Below, in pieces: positions 10,351-21,105 of a stretch of DNA of 64,000 nt. Origin of the DNA: Eretmocerus hayati. Lineage: Eukaryota; Arthropoda; Insecta; Hymenoptera; Aphelinidae. Position 1 is the stretch's first letter. Each line of letters begins with the position of its first letter. The DNA lies in assembly GCA_029851415.1 (NCBI GenBank), contig CM056742.1, forward strand, positions 188,647,344 to 188,711,343, given 5' to 3'. The notes below the pieces were generated by a model. The model was not told the DNA's origin. It ran no database searches and saw nothing but the letters and a program-made list of their open reading frames with translations. Made by a program: the position numbers and the translations under genes.

Positions 10351-13300
10351 ATGGCATCGGCAGAAGGTGGTGGCTGCAACAACAACAGCGGCAACAGCAC
10401 ACCCGCGAGATCTCTAATACAAGAAAGACCAGGTAGGTCTATATGATATTACATGCGAGTGAGTGCGAGATACCGTGGGCAGTGCGCTTCATTGGTGCTC
10501 GAGAGTGGGCATCATCGGCCACCTGTTGCGTACCAAAATCATACGGCACCGCGACGGGAAAACTTGGTGCGAGAAAGCCCTGTAGAAGCCGCGCGTCGGC
10601 TGCGGGAGAAAATGGCGGGCGGCGGATAGATGTGTCTGCGAAAAGCCGGTACGTTCGGGAAATTTGAAAAGGCAGCCATGCTTGCAGTCGAGTCGAGCCG
10701 AGTGAGCCCCACTACAGCGTGTAGTTACGCCGTATAGTAAGAGTATAATTACGCGGTCGAGTCGGCGTTCGGCCTCGATGGCAAGAAGGAGAAGAGAGAG
10801 ACAGAGAAGAAAGACAGTGACACTCAAACCGTGGCTCTCTGCTAGAAGTGGTGCTCAACTTGCGGTTCTCGGCTCTCGAAATGTAGCATATCACTGATGC
10901 GCACGGAATTGGAGTGTTGTCTGCTACGGTAGGCGAATAATGTGCAGTCTGCCCGGACTCGTTCACTCACACTAATCAGGTTACCTTACAGCCGAGAAAG
11001 AGAAGCCAAGCAGAGGAAAATTAATCTTGAATTATTTGCAGGAACTAATATATACATATTTACAGGCGGTTATATATCTATATACATATTTACAGGTGGT
11101 TACATATATTTATATATATATATTTACATGTATTCAATACGGATTCCATAAGGGAAAAATAAATAGATAGATAGATAGATAGATAGATGAATAGATAGAT
11201 AGATAAATAGATAGATAAATAGATATATAGATATATTGAATGGGTCCACCAAGAGTGAGTGGAGTCTAATGAAAGTCTGGATGTATATACATATCTATAC
11301 ATATACATATATATACATATATACAAATGCATGCAATAGAAGTGAAATAGATGAGATAAAGACTGAATTTGATCAAATCCTAGAGATGAGAATGATGAGT
11401 TGAGATGAGATGAGATGAGATGAGATGAGTTACTAAGGCCGAATGTCCTCTGTATGTCACAGGTGATCGTAAATTGTTCCGGGTGTTTTGGAACCACTGC
11501 GTCAGAGAATTTGCCTTGACAGAGAACCATCCTGGACAGAGGTTCTGGACCCAATTAGATGGAGACACAATTGTTATTCATACGGAAGATGGAGCTTCTT
11601 ACATTGCTGGTGAGTGCTTTGAATTTCATGTGTCTCCCTAAGATACAAAGAGTCAGAAATATGATGTGAAAAGGAGCAAGTCAGACTCCGCAGCTCAATC
11701 ACATAATCCAGGTCAGGTGTGTTCCCTGATTCGGTTGAAGTGATTAAGCGATAATTTCAAACTTCTCTGTGTTCGGGAAGTGAGAATTTTCGTTGCTTCA
11801 GTCGCGATGACTTTGTGTCCAAGTTATCGCGCTGTGAGCTCGAGCTGGTATATTTTATGATGTGGAATACAACATATTTTCTATATGGCTGTTTCAGTAT
11901 TCGACGAAGATCTCTTTGATGAAAACGACTGGCATATCATACAACAGACCATAGCTGCTAGTTACAATTCAGAAGGCAGAATGGAAATGCCTCATGAGGC
12001 GAGAGAGCGTCCCGCCTCTATGGCCCCAGAGGCTGATGATGAAAATGAGTCGTCGAGCATGGCTGCAAATCCCCAAAGAAAGAAAAGCCGAACAGCAACT
12101 AGATTGAGGCATAATGAGAGGAGATATGCACGAGGTGAACATGATGAGCGCACGTACACAGATTCGGAGCTGTCGGAGGTGGAACCTTTAGGCGGAGCGA
12201 GTACAAGGAAACGGCAGGGTCGAAAAGACGATCATGATTTACGCAGACTTATCTCAGACATAGCAGCTACTCTCCAGACAACGCTGAACTTGACACGAGC
12301 CAACAGCGAACGTCTTGCTCTAAACGACGCCAAAGTAGAGAGCTTGGCTGAGACCTGCAACAGGCAAATTCAAGAAATGAACAGAAAAATTATGTCCGTC
12401 TCATCCATGCCAGGGCCCAGCCAGCCTACATCAGGAAGTCTGCTCAATCAAGGGGCGACATCATCATCGTCAGTCAGCTCACCTAGTATACCTTCTACTC
12501 CTCCAACCGCGCCAAATCAGCCTAACGAAGTTGCACCACACTCACTGGAGATCCGCTCAAGCTCAAATCCGGCACCGTCAATCTCCTCTTCTGCTAGTCA
12601 ACCAGCTGGTATACAATTACAAGCTGTTGCCAACTCTCGACTGGACTCAGTATCTCAAGCATCAAGTATCAATGGGCCGACGAGCTTAAGTAGAATGAGG
12701 TTCGATTACAAGTTAACGAGAAATACCAAGTGGCACTTTTTCTGGGAAAAGTTCCAGTCAGAGCTCCGGGCCCACGGACTTGGGGTTTTTGGACACGACA
12801 CCACGCTTCAAACTCCAGTTGCAGCACATATAGATACGCAAATTAAGGATATCCTGATTCACAGGATTGAAGACGCATACTATACACTGTTAAATGCTTC
12901 TGGATCTGCACCTCAAATGCTCACAGAGTTGAAGCGAATCAAACTATCTGAGTGCCCTACAACTTCGTCCTCTGCTCGTGCAACTCTACATACGATCAGG
13001 TATGAATCACGTACAGAAAATGCCACTGGATTCATTGCGAGGTTTGACGAAGCAGTGAGACAACATGACAGTATTGAAAACGAGGAACCACTCTCACAAG
13101 CAGAAATCAGGGATGCATTTTATACGGCAGTAAGAGGTGCATGTCCACTCCTTCAGACTCTCAAATTCATTGCCACGCAGCAGAACCGTATACTAGGCTT
13201 GGAAGAGATGAAGACTGTTTTCAGGGAAAAAGAGGCGGAGAAGGGGTCTACAAGCAAGGACACCCCTCGTGCATACTTACTTGACAGACGTCAAAACTCT

Positions 13301-16300
13301 GCTCACCAAACTAGATCGAGGTGCTTCGAATGTGACGACATAGTTGACCACTTGGCTGCAGACTGTCCTTGGAGAGGCACAGGACTGAAAAAGTGCTACA
13401 AATGTCATCAAATTACGAGTCACAAGGCTAACGATTGCCCCTACCGTGGTCCACCTTTAAACATCTCTAAACGGGGACACCAACACCACCGCGGCGTCAA
13501 GCGGAATTTACCTCCAAACAATCCACCAGCCAAACGACAGAAACCCTACGAAAGACCAGCCAGCCGGGGTAACACAAATCGTACTCCTATGGGGGGTCGA
13601 GGTGGCAGCGGAAATCGTGGCCGAGGAAGAGGTAACACAGGAGGTAGAGGTGGTCGCGGAGGCCACAACAATACTAGAGCGTATCAAGCCGAGTGTGATC
13701 AAGGTGAGATAGATAAAAATAATAAAATTCTAGAAGAATTCGTGGCTGACTCGGGCGCAACAGAACACATGTCCAAGACGCGTATGATATTCCAAACTTT
13801 TGATGAGACAGACACTTGTAAAATCCGTTGTGCAAACAAAGATTCTTCAGCGGACATCAGAACGGAGGGAGCTGGCTCGGTAGAAATTCAAACGAACCAT
13901 GGTAAAATGAAATTAGATAGAATCATTTATTCAGAATCTTTATCCGAGAATCCTTTGTCTCTTCGACGATTTGCGGAAATGGGTTTAGCAGTGTACTTGG
14001 ATAACAAAAGAATCAATATCTTTGACCCGAATTCGAATCAATCATTCTTATCAGGGATCTATAAAAGACCATACTGGATTGTAAAATTGGAAACAGAGGG
14101 TGGTCCCAAATTGCAAGCAAATAGTCACTTTGATAACGTTGTTCTAGTAAACTTAGCCAGAGCTCTCCAAGCGACGACAGCTTCCCAAAACAATATATCC
14201 CCAGTCATCCACGAACTCTCCGAAATGGACACCACGATTATGGACCGAAATGTACGAAACATAGATGAGTTACCTATTATAGAAATACCAAATGACATGA
14301 ATGAAAAATCTAGAAATTACGATAAGTTTAAGAAAAATAACAATGCCTTACTCTGGCATATGAGACTAGGTCATGCATCTGTCAGTTACCTTAAAGCTTT
14401 ACAAAATAAGTTTCCCGATAATAACGAACTCAAACTTGCTAACTTTAGCAATGAGGTAATAGCAGAATGTGAAACCTGTAAAGTTGCTAACTTTGACAGA
14501 CTTCCTTTCAACACTACTCGGAGACGAGCAACTGCCCCACTCCAGATTGTTCATGGAGATCTTATGGGCCCTATCAGTCCCTTAACTTATCCCAAGAAAT
14601 ACAAATATATATTGACCTTGATAGATGATTATTCCAGATTTGCTATGGCATATCCAATGAAATCTAAAGCTGAAACTGGGCATTATTTAGAATCGTACAT
14701 AATTTCAGCTAGAAATTTTATAGGTTATGATGCAAAGTTTTGCTATTTACATGCAGACAAAGGTGCTGAATTTACGGGGGGTTACACCGATGAGTTCCTA
14801 GAGAAACAAGGAGCCGAATTTCGAGCCTCGTCTCCAGAAACACCTCAGCACAATGGTGTCGCGGAACGTTTTAATAGAACAGTAACTCGTAAAGTCAGAG
14901 CTTACATGTTCGACTCAGGTATTCCTATGAATCTCTGGGATCTCGCAGTTAGATCGGTGGTGTATGCGTACAATCGTACTCCCCATAAGTCGAATGACAT
15001 GATCACTCCCCTAGAAAAATTTGCTCCACATTATAAATTCAACTTGAGTCAATTCAAACGATTTGGATGTCTAGCCTATATCAAAGTTCAACGCCAGACA
15101 GGCCCAAAATTCAAAGAACAGGGTCGACGAGTCATTTTAGTAGGTTATACGCCAACTGGCTACCTCTTCTTAAGACCGGAATCTAACCAATACTATGAGA
15201 GTAGAGACGTGCGGTTCAATGAAAAACTTGTATACAAAGATGTTTACAAGAAAGATGCGATTGTGGACCTCCCAACAACTGAGACAGAAATAGACCAAGA
15301 CAAATGGTTGATAGAATTCGAAAAAGAACAGGTTGATACGGTACAAAATCCTTCAAAACAGGAGGGAGAGACTCCAAAAGACTCTTCAAAACCGGAGGGA
15401 GAGACCAAACGAAAACGAGGACGGCCTCGCAAAACACGACTTGTGACAGATGTTAGTTTTGCTAATTTTATCCAAATAAAAGAAGACTTGAGAGAGCTTA
15501 TCAAAATGACCGATCGAGACCTTAATCAAAGCGACCTGGCCCAACTTGAAGACGAGATAACGCATGGACTATTGGCCCAAATTAATGAAGACCCTGTCTC
15601 TTATGAAGACGCCCTAAACTCACCAAATCGACTGAAATGGAAAGGGGCCATTGAAAGCGAACTCCATGCGCTAGACTCTAATGGAGTTTATGAGATTGTA
15701 GACAGACCTATCATGACCAAAGAGGGAAAAAGGGCAATAGCAATAGATTCCAAATGGGTACTGGGTTGTAAGACAGAAGCAAATGGTAATATAAAATATA
15801 AAGCCAGACTAGTCATTCGCGGATTCAAGGACAGAAACAATTACGACATCTCAGAAACCTATGCACCAGTCTCCAGACTCCCTTTAGTTAGAGCAGTTTT
15901 GGCTATTGCTAACAAATATGACCTCGACGTTTGTCAACTTGACGTGAAAACCGCGTTCTTGAATGGGGAAATCGATGAAGAAATTTATATGGAAATTCCG
16001 CAAGGATTTCACTGCAGTGATGAAACCAGAAGAACAAAAGTTTTTAAGTTGAAAAAGGCTCTTTATGGTCTACGTATTAGTCCAAAGAAATGGAATGACA
16101 AATTCACTGAAGTTGCAAAAGAAATCGGTTTGGAAAATGATGACTTTGAACCTTGTCTATTCATTTGGCGCGAGGGTGAATCATTCCTGATTGTTCTTTT
16201 ATATGTTGATGACATTTTGATTATTAGCAACAACAAGAGTAAACTTGAAGAAGTGAAACACAAATTAAAATCATCCTTCAAAATGACTGACCTTGGTGAG

Positions 16301-17294
16301 CCGAAAGAGTTCCTTGGAATCTCCATTAAAAGAGACAGACAAAATAAAATCATGGAATTGAACCAAAGCAAATACATAGAGAAAGCCTTAGTTAGATTTG
16401 GACTACAAGACGTTTACCCACACCACAGCCCCATGGTTACAAGTAAAGCGAGAGATCGGGCGAGACGCGATCGTGAAGACTCACCCGAAGCAACAGACCA
16501 ACTGAAGACGATTCCAGCCTTAGACCGACCATACCGAGAAGCAGTTGGATGCTTGTTGTATATAAGTTGTACGACACGTCTTGACATAGCTTATTCAGCA
16601 AACTTGGTCAGCAGACACCAATCAAATCCCACAGAGTTCGAATGGGACATGATTGTTAGAATTTTCGGGTACTTGAAACATACTCTTGACTACAGTCTCA
16701 GATTCACGGGGAAGACAGACCATCTTGAAGGTTTCTCAGACGCTAGCTACGCAGACTGTAAGAATACAATTTCCACGTTCGGTTACGTAATAAGACTGTA
16801 TGGCGACCCAATTGCCTGGAAAACCAACAAACACACCTACATGAACTTATCTACTTGTGACGCCGAGTATGTAGCTATGAGTGACACATGTCAGGAGCTG
16901 ATAGGAACTGACAGATCCTTGAAACTTATCTTTCAAAGTTCATTCGCTCCCATGATTCTCTGGTGTGATAATTTAGCCGCGGCAGTCAGTGCGAAAACTA
17001 ACGGAGGCAAGAGGCTTAGACATGTAATAGAAATAAAACAAAACTATATTAAAGAATGTGTTAAGCGTAAGCTAGTTCATGTTGCACACTTAAAATCTAA
17101 ACAGCAACTTGCAGACATTTTCACTAAAGCCCTGCCTATTCATCCACACATCGCTATGACCCGAACTCTGATGAACCTAGATTAAGATTAAAATGAATGT
17201 GAGATGAGAACTACAACAATTATTTTTATTTATTTCATTCTCTGCAGAATATGAACCCGAACAAGAAGAAAATGAGGCTGATGTAGAAGAGTAA
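10351..17294 (+). CDS. Predicted spliced 91-residue accessory protein of the copia element
   Basis: Three small exons lie inside the retrotransposon. Exon A is 10351-10432, opening with ATGGCATCGG and ending at donor AG|GTAGGT. Exon B is 11463-11609, with branch-site-like TACTAAG at 11431-11437, acceptor CACAG and donor GTGAGT. Exon C is 17248-17294, with acceptor CATTCTCTGCAG and a TAA stop. All junctions are phase 1 and the joined frame is open for 91 residues. Exon A is Gly/Asn/Ser-rich. Exon B encodes a compact segment with several Trp/Phe and His residues (for example FWNHCVREF and GQRFWTQLDGDT). Exon C is strongly acidic (EQEENEADVEE). I recognise no family. Exon B also joins in phase to 11898 in the Gag-Pol frame. 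The model is an inference from splice signals and phase. Confidence 0.55.
11040..11430 (+). repeat. Microsatellites in the retrotransposon leader
   Basis: Three simple-sequence tracts sit in the proposed first intron. One is a TA-rich tract with two near-copies of TATACATATTTACAGG at about 11045-11100. One is a GATA/TAGA run at about 11160-11235. One is a TGAGA run at about 11398-11429, directly upstream of the putative TACTAAG branch site. Confidence 0.85.
11885..17185 (+). CDS. gag-pol: Copia Gag-Pol polyprotein, intact
   Basis: One 1766-residue frame. In order: Gag region (1-470); two zinc knuckles at about 480-520, both spaced CX2CX5HX4C; an RGG/Gly-rich segment (about 560-600); aspartic protease with DSGA (about 620); integrase HHCC and catalytic domain (about 820-1010, including HADKGAEF and PQHNGVAER); a C-terminal basic KRKRGRPRK AT-hook-like motif (about 1174); reverse transcriptase with YVDD (about 1439); and RNase H (SDASYAD near 1618, then DAEYVAM and WCDN). 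Key residues of protease, integrase, reverse transcriptase and RNase H are present and no frameshift is seen, so the copy may be active. The ATG at 11885 sits in a splice-acceptor-like context (CTGTTTCAG ends at 11897). The natural N-terminus may therefore come from upstream exons, giving 1838 residues. Confidence 0.96.
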   Translation: MAVSVFDEDLFDENDWHIIQQTIAASYNSEGRMEMPHEARERPASMAPEADDENESSSMAANPQRKKSRTATRLRHNERRYARGEHDERTYTDSELSEVEPLGGASTRKRQGRKDDHDLRRLISDIAATLQTTLNLTRANSERLALNDAKVESLAETCNRQIQEMNRKIMSVSSMPGPSQPTSGSLLNQGATSSSSVSSPSIPSTPPTAPNQPNEVAPHSLEIRSSSNPAPSISSSASQPAGIQLQAVANSRLDSVSQASSINGPTSLSRMRFDYKLTRNTKWHFFWEKFQSELRAHGLGVFGHDTTLQTPVAAHIDTQIKDILIHRIEDAYYTLLNASGSAPQMLTELKRIKLSECPTTSSSARATLHTIRYESRTENATGFIARFDEAVRQHDSIENEEPLSQAEIRDAFYTAVRGACPLLQTLKFIATQQNRILGLEEMKTVFREKEAEKGSTSKDTPRAYLLDRRQNSAHQTRSRCFECDDIVDHLAADCPWRGTGLKKCYKCHQITSHKANDCPYRGPPLNISKRGHQHHRGVKRNLPPNNPPAKRQKPYERPASRGNTNRTPMGGRGGSGNRGRGRGNTGGRGGRGGHNNTRAYQAECDQGEIDKNNKILEEFVADSGATEHMSKTRMIFQTFDETDTCKIRCANKDSSADIRTEGAGSVEIQTNHGKMKLDRIIYSESLSENPLSLRRFAEMGLAVYLDNKRINIFDPNSNQSFLSGIYKRPYWIVKLETEGGPKLQANSHFDNVVLVNLARALQATTASQNNISPVIHELSEMDTTIMDRNVRNIDELPIIEIPNDMNEKSRNYDKFKKNNNALLWHMRLGHASVSYLKALQNKFPDNNELKLANFSNEVIAECETCKVANFDRLPFNTTRRRATAPLQIVHGDLMGPISPLTYPKKYKYILTLIDDYSRFAMAYPMKSKAETGHYLESYIISARNFIGYDAKFCYLHADKGAEFTGGYTDEFLEKQGAEFRASSPETPQHNGVAERFNRTVTRKVRAYMFDSGIPMNLWDLAVRSVVYAYNRTPHKSNDMITPLEKFAPHYKFNLSQFKRFGCLAYIKVQRQTGPKFKEQGRRVILVGYTPTGYLFLRPESNQYYESRDVRFNEKLVYKDVYKKDAIVDLPTTETEIDQDKWLIEFEKEQVDTVQNPSKQEGETPKDSSKPEGETKRKRGRPRKTRLVTDVSFANFIQIKEDLRELIKMTDRDLNQSDLAQLEDEITHGLLAQINEDPVSYEDALNSPNRLKWKGAIESELHALDSNGVYEIVDRPIMTKEGKRAIAIDSKWVLGCKTEANGNIKYKARLVIRGFKDRNNYDISETYAPVSRLPLVRAVLAIANKYDLDVCQLDVKTAFLNGEIDEEIYMEIPQGFHCSDETRRTKVFKLKKALYGLRISPKKWNDKFTEVAKEIGLENDDFEPCLFIWREGESFLIVLLYVDDILIISNNKSKLEEVKHKLKSSFKMTDLGEPKEFLGISIKRDRQNKIMELNQSKYIEKALVRFGLQDVYPHHSPMVTSKARDRARRDREDSPEATDQLKTIPALDRPYREAVGCLLYISCTTRLDIAYSANLVSRHQSNPTEFEWDMIVRIFGYLKHTLDYSLRFTGKTDHLEGFSDASYADCKNTISTFGYVIRLYGDPIAWKTNKHTYMNLSTCDAEYVAMSDTCQELIGTDRSLKLIFQSSFAPMILWCDNLAAAVSAKTNGGKRLRHVIEIKQNYIKECVKRKLVHVAHLKSKQQLADIFTKALPIHPHIAMTRTLMNLD

Positions 17295-17625
17295 AATCAA
17301 ATGTAGAAATGTAAGTCTGAGCAATCGACACTGTGATAGTCCACAAAGAATTCATATGTAAAGTTAAATGAAGAATCTGTAAATGCGGAGTTCCTATGTT
17401 CACAAGTGAAAATAAGCTGTACCTGATTATTTGTATCTTTCAGGAAGAAATAATGATGTATTCTGATCTATTGTGATGAAATGTGCCTATAAGAAACCAC
17501 TTTATATGTACATAACAGAATCTCAGTTTATATTTGTATCTTTTATATGATCGATTGTGACTTGTTTAATATGAAGCCAATAATGAATTACAAGCGAACG
17601 AGGCTTCCTCTCAACCGGGAGGGAG
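17186..17625 (+). other. Region between gag-pol stop and 3' LTR
   Basis: About 440 bases. It contains the predicted acidic accessory exon (17248-17294), AT-rich sequence, and the polypurine tract (CGGGAGGGAG, 17616-17625) that primes plus-strand synthesis next to the 3' LTR. Confidence 0.6.
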
Positions 17626-17818
17626 TGTTAGAATGTATGTGTGTGTGTATGCGGTTTCGACCGCTCGCTCGCTTGTGGCGCGCGCGCCGCTGCGCATAGT
17701 TAGTTGGACGGAGGCAGCGTCTCTAGACGTTGCTCCTTTTGTACAATAAAGTGCTTGTGGTTGACTGTGACTCCTGGTGCCTCATTCAACCCGTCCAGCA
17801 ACCCCCAATAAACCTTCA
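17626..17818 (+). repeat. 3' LTR, 193 bp
   Basis: Same sequence as 10090-10282 by eye, TG...CA ends, followed by the ATCTA target duplication (17819-17823). Confidence 0.97.
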
Positions 17819-18209
17819 ATCTATATCCAGCCTAAAATTGAAACTATAATATGCTGCTTCTACCATTGGTAGTCGTATATTTTCATGAGCAGATCTGAGA
17901 AAAATTTACCACAGAATTGATAAGATCCAGTAGTGAGAGAAAAGAAAATGTATTGCTCATATAGTCGAGTGTGTGACTCTCTGAATTCGATCACTTAGAC
18001 TCGTGGCTAAACTCGGCACTTCAGGACGATTGTGGGCTTACATGATAGGTGGCACATTCAATAATCAATATTGATAAGAATTATTGTTGGAAAATTGGGG
18101 CGTGGCATAAATAAACGACGAAAGGTGGCATAAATAAACGACGAAAGCATGAATTTTTCACGTCTTTTTTAATTTTTCCTTCATAAATCGTATAATATCG
18201 GTTTTTTTG

Positions 18210-18570
18210 GTGGAAATTCGTAGAGACGTAGTTTGTAGATTTTCAGAGATTCACAAAATTGGTCTGACAAATTGCAATCCTTTAGAGTTATTCCTCATCA
18301 AAGTCAAAATCGAAAGTGTTGGAACCCTCAATGTGACACTTTCACGAATACATTTAGGGTCAAGTTCAGGAAAAAGTACCGAGAGATCTTTTCTGCTCCA
18401 AATCCACTAAATTATCTCAGAAAAATGGTTTGAGTCCATCATAAACAATTTCAACAAATTTATTTAAGCCAATTCGATTTTGACTTTGATGAGGAATAAC
18501 TTTGAAGGGTTGCAATTTGCGACGAGAAGTGTTCAAATTAACTTTGTAGATCTTTTAAAGATGTGTATTC
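18210..18570. repeat. Diverged inverted repeat
   Basis: The block at about 18215-18320 (containing ATTCCTCATCAAAGTCAAAA) recurs in inverse orientation at about 18470-18570 (TTTTGACTTTGATGAGGAAT), with scattered differences. It forms a roughly 100-bp stem with a loop of about 150 bases. No coding content. Confidence 0.7.
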
Positions 18571-20207
18571 AGGAACGGAATTAACATCTCCAAACGCAGA
18601 TTTCTCGATTTTTTGATTTATTAATGTATCCGCACATTAGCGTTTGAAATTGGGGAACGATTTCTTAAGTAAACGGGGCTGAGTGACTTTCGAATTTTCA
18701 ATTGATTGAAGCTTTGAGAGAGGAAAAGAATTCTCTTCCGAAATGAGTAAGTATTGTGCCGAAATCAGAGACATATGAGTAGTTCAGTTCGAAAATTATT
18801 CATCAAACATTGGTGGGTGGCAGTATGTTTTAGGATAACTTTCTCTGCTTCTATGGCCCAACATACGAACAGCAATACCACGGAAATTTCTTTGAATTCT
18901 GGAACATAGATGAGAATCAATACTCATCAGATTGGGTTCGCACATTTTTCGTTACATTTTCTTACTGAAGTGCGGTCGAATGTCAAAACCGAAGTCAGTA
19001 GCATTGTAATACTCTCAGACGCTCTTGGGAAGAGAAAAATACCTGTCAGTAACCATCAATCCTACCACCCACGCAGTACTCTGATATCTGGCTTAGAAAA
19101 GATTCCAATAAAATCGGGTTTCAATAATTTCTCGGAAATAAGACCTAAATTTTGAAGAGAAATTCATTAAAAATTTATCAAAAGAGAACGTCATGAAAGT
19201 GTCAAATCCCCCAAAAGGACTTTCGTTTTGTGAGGGTGTCGGATTTCTCAAATTACGCTTGAAGAACCGGAGGGCATGAAAAGAAAAGAAATCTTTCAGA
19301 TCCAGTTACTCTCGCTGTGCCGTTTCCAAACAGATTTCGAAAAATCGATGAATCTGACCGAGAAAATTGAATACATTCAACATAGAGGACGTGGATGTGA
19401 TCACTTTCGAGAGTAGAAAAAAAACGCCCACATTTGCATTATGTATTTTATCGAAAAGTAAATTCAAATTCATTCGTGCGAATTCCAACTAGGCAGACCG
19501 AATGCGTGGCACCAACGTCAAGAATGTCATTTCAATCGGTTTGATCTTTGCGAGAGAGCCAGATATTTTGTACTACACACGGAGTGATTCGACATCGATT
19601 TTGAATCAATTCCTTCTAATATAATAACTTTACAATTGGATTCAGAAAAATTATTTTCTTCCAAATTTCATACATTGTACTCATTATTTTAATTTTAGTA
19701 TATACAAGGCATTCTTGATGAACGGAAAAATTATGATCTCATAGAACGTGATTCGAGGGAATTTTTTAGATTACTCTGGGACTGCGCTTTAGAGCATAAA
19801 ACGTCAGTCACGCATTTAATAGGTGGTTGGTGATTTTCAAAAGAAAAAAAAAAAAAATAGGTGGTTGGTGATAATGACGAGCACAGTATTCTGAAAATTT
19901 GTCATCATCGAATCATTTATTAATAATCAGTTCATTCCGTAAGTACATGACTTATCCAGTCAATTCTTGCTGCACACAGTCGACAGTTCACAGATGAAAT
20001 CCAACAACCAATAAAGTCATGAGTTGCAAGTCGTGAAACGCGTTTCGGAGGACAGTTTTCTACAAAGATAAAAAACTTAGCTTATTGATATGAAAAGTTC
20101 ACAAGTAACTGTGGTCATGTCCAGTTTTCAATCCTTCGTAATGACTACTTTTGGATATATTCAGTAGAACCTCCTCAGTGAATGGCTCTGCATACCGTCC
20201 ATACTCA

Positions 20208-21105
20208 GTCCGTGGTCTGGCTATCTAAATGTTTGTCGATCTGGATATCTTGGAGTGATGATTGATAATGGTAAAGTCTGGCCAGTAAAACTCAAATCCG
20301 CTTGGGATACCACTCTCAGCCGTGGGGTTAATGAGATAATTAATGACAAAGTCAATTATTTTTATAGCACTCTAACCTAAAAATCGCAACTTTGAACATG
20401 ATTTTTGGATTCTCGTGCCATAAATTATCTTATGAGACTGCGTGCAGATGAGTATTTTTGTTACGAAGGACTTATAGCACTCGCTTCGCTCGTGTCATAA
20501 ACAGTCCTTCGTACGAAACTACCCATGCACGTGCAGTGTCATAATATACTATTTGCGATCATTCCAAAACTTGGACGAGTTATCCAAAGTTTCGATGTAG
20601 TCGATGACGCAGAGTTCTAAGTGTCGATTTTCAAGTGGTTGTACTGAGACGAAAGCGATCAAGTTTGGGGACAAATCAACTCCTCCAAGATGTAGAGTTC
20701 GATGGTGACGAGAAAAGAGCTCCTCAGCAAAATTTCGATCGAGCGCATAGTTATCGAGTTATATGCAAGAGCAGCGTATTTGGTGAGCGCCCGGTGGGCG
20801 GCCAGGACGCGACATTCGACCCTGGTAACCTTTGCAACCCCGCGGGTAGGCCCGGTAACCCAATTTTCTCTCGATTCTACACATCATACTTTATGAGAAT
20901 CCGTTAAGACCTCAAGATATCTTGCTGACAAGACAAGCCAAAAAAATAATTGACTTTGTCATTAATTATCTCATTAATCCCGGGTCTGAGGGTGGTAACC
21001 CAAGCGGATTTGAATTTTACTGGTCAGACTCTACCATTATCAATCATCACCACAAGCTATCCAGATCGACAAACATTTAGATAGCCAGACCATGCACGGA
21101 CTAAT
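20208..21105. repeat. Fold-back element with nested hairpins, about 900 bp
   Basis: Arms at about 20208-20361 and 20943-21105 are inverted copies, sharing GTCTGGCTATCTAAATG, AACTCAAATCCGCTTGG and AATGAGATAATTAATGAC. Nested inside is a second hairpin (about 20440-20535), with ACGAAGGACT on one side, AGTCCTTCGT on the other and a central TCGCTTCGCTCG turn. No target duplication was found. Small open frames in the loop look accidental. Confidence 0.75.

Larger units (their letters stand above)
10090..17818 (+). mobile_element. Complete Ty1/copia LTR retrotransposon
   Basis: The element is 7,729 bp: LTR, leader of about 1.6 kb, one intact gag-pol frame, 3' region, LTR. It is flanked by the 5-bp direct repeat ATCTA at 10085-10089 and 17819-17823. 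The two LTRs appear identical, so the insertion is recent or repaired by conversion. A primer-binding site follows the 5' LTR and a purine run (GGGAGGGAG) precedes the 3' LTR. Integrase lies before reverse transcriptase, the order that defines copia. It sits between the acyltransferase and RASSF genes and interrupts no recognised gene. Confidence 0.97.

Noticed and set aside
10164..10436. Open frames across the 5' LTR and leader
   Set aside because: LTR shadows. Only the short ATG at 10351 has a phase-matched splice partner.
11160..11235. GATA run as a CRISPR-like or regulatory array
   Set aside because: Simple microsatellite without spacers; CRISPR is not expected in a eukaryote.
13508..13702. 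Minus-strand Ser/Thr-rich open frame
   Set aside because: Antisense of the Gag Gly/Arg-rich tract.
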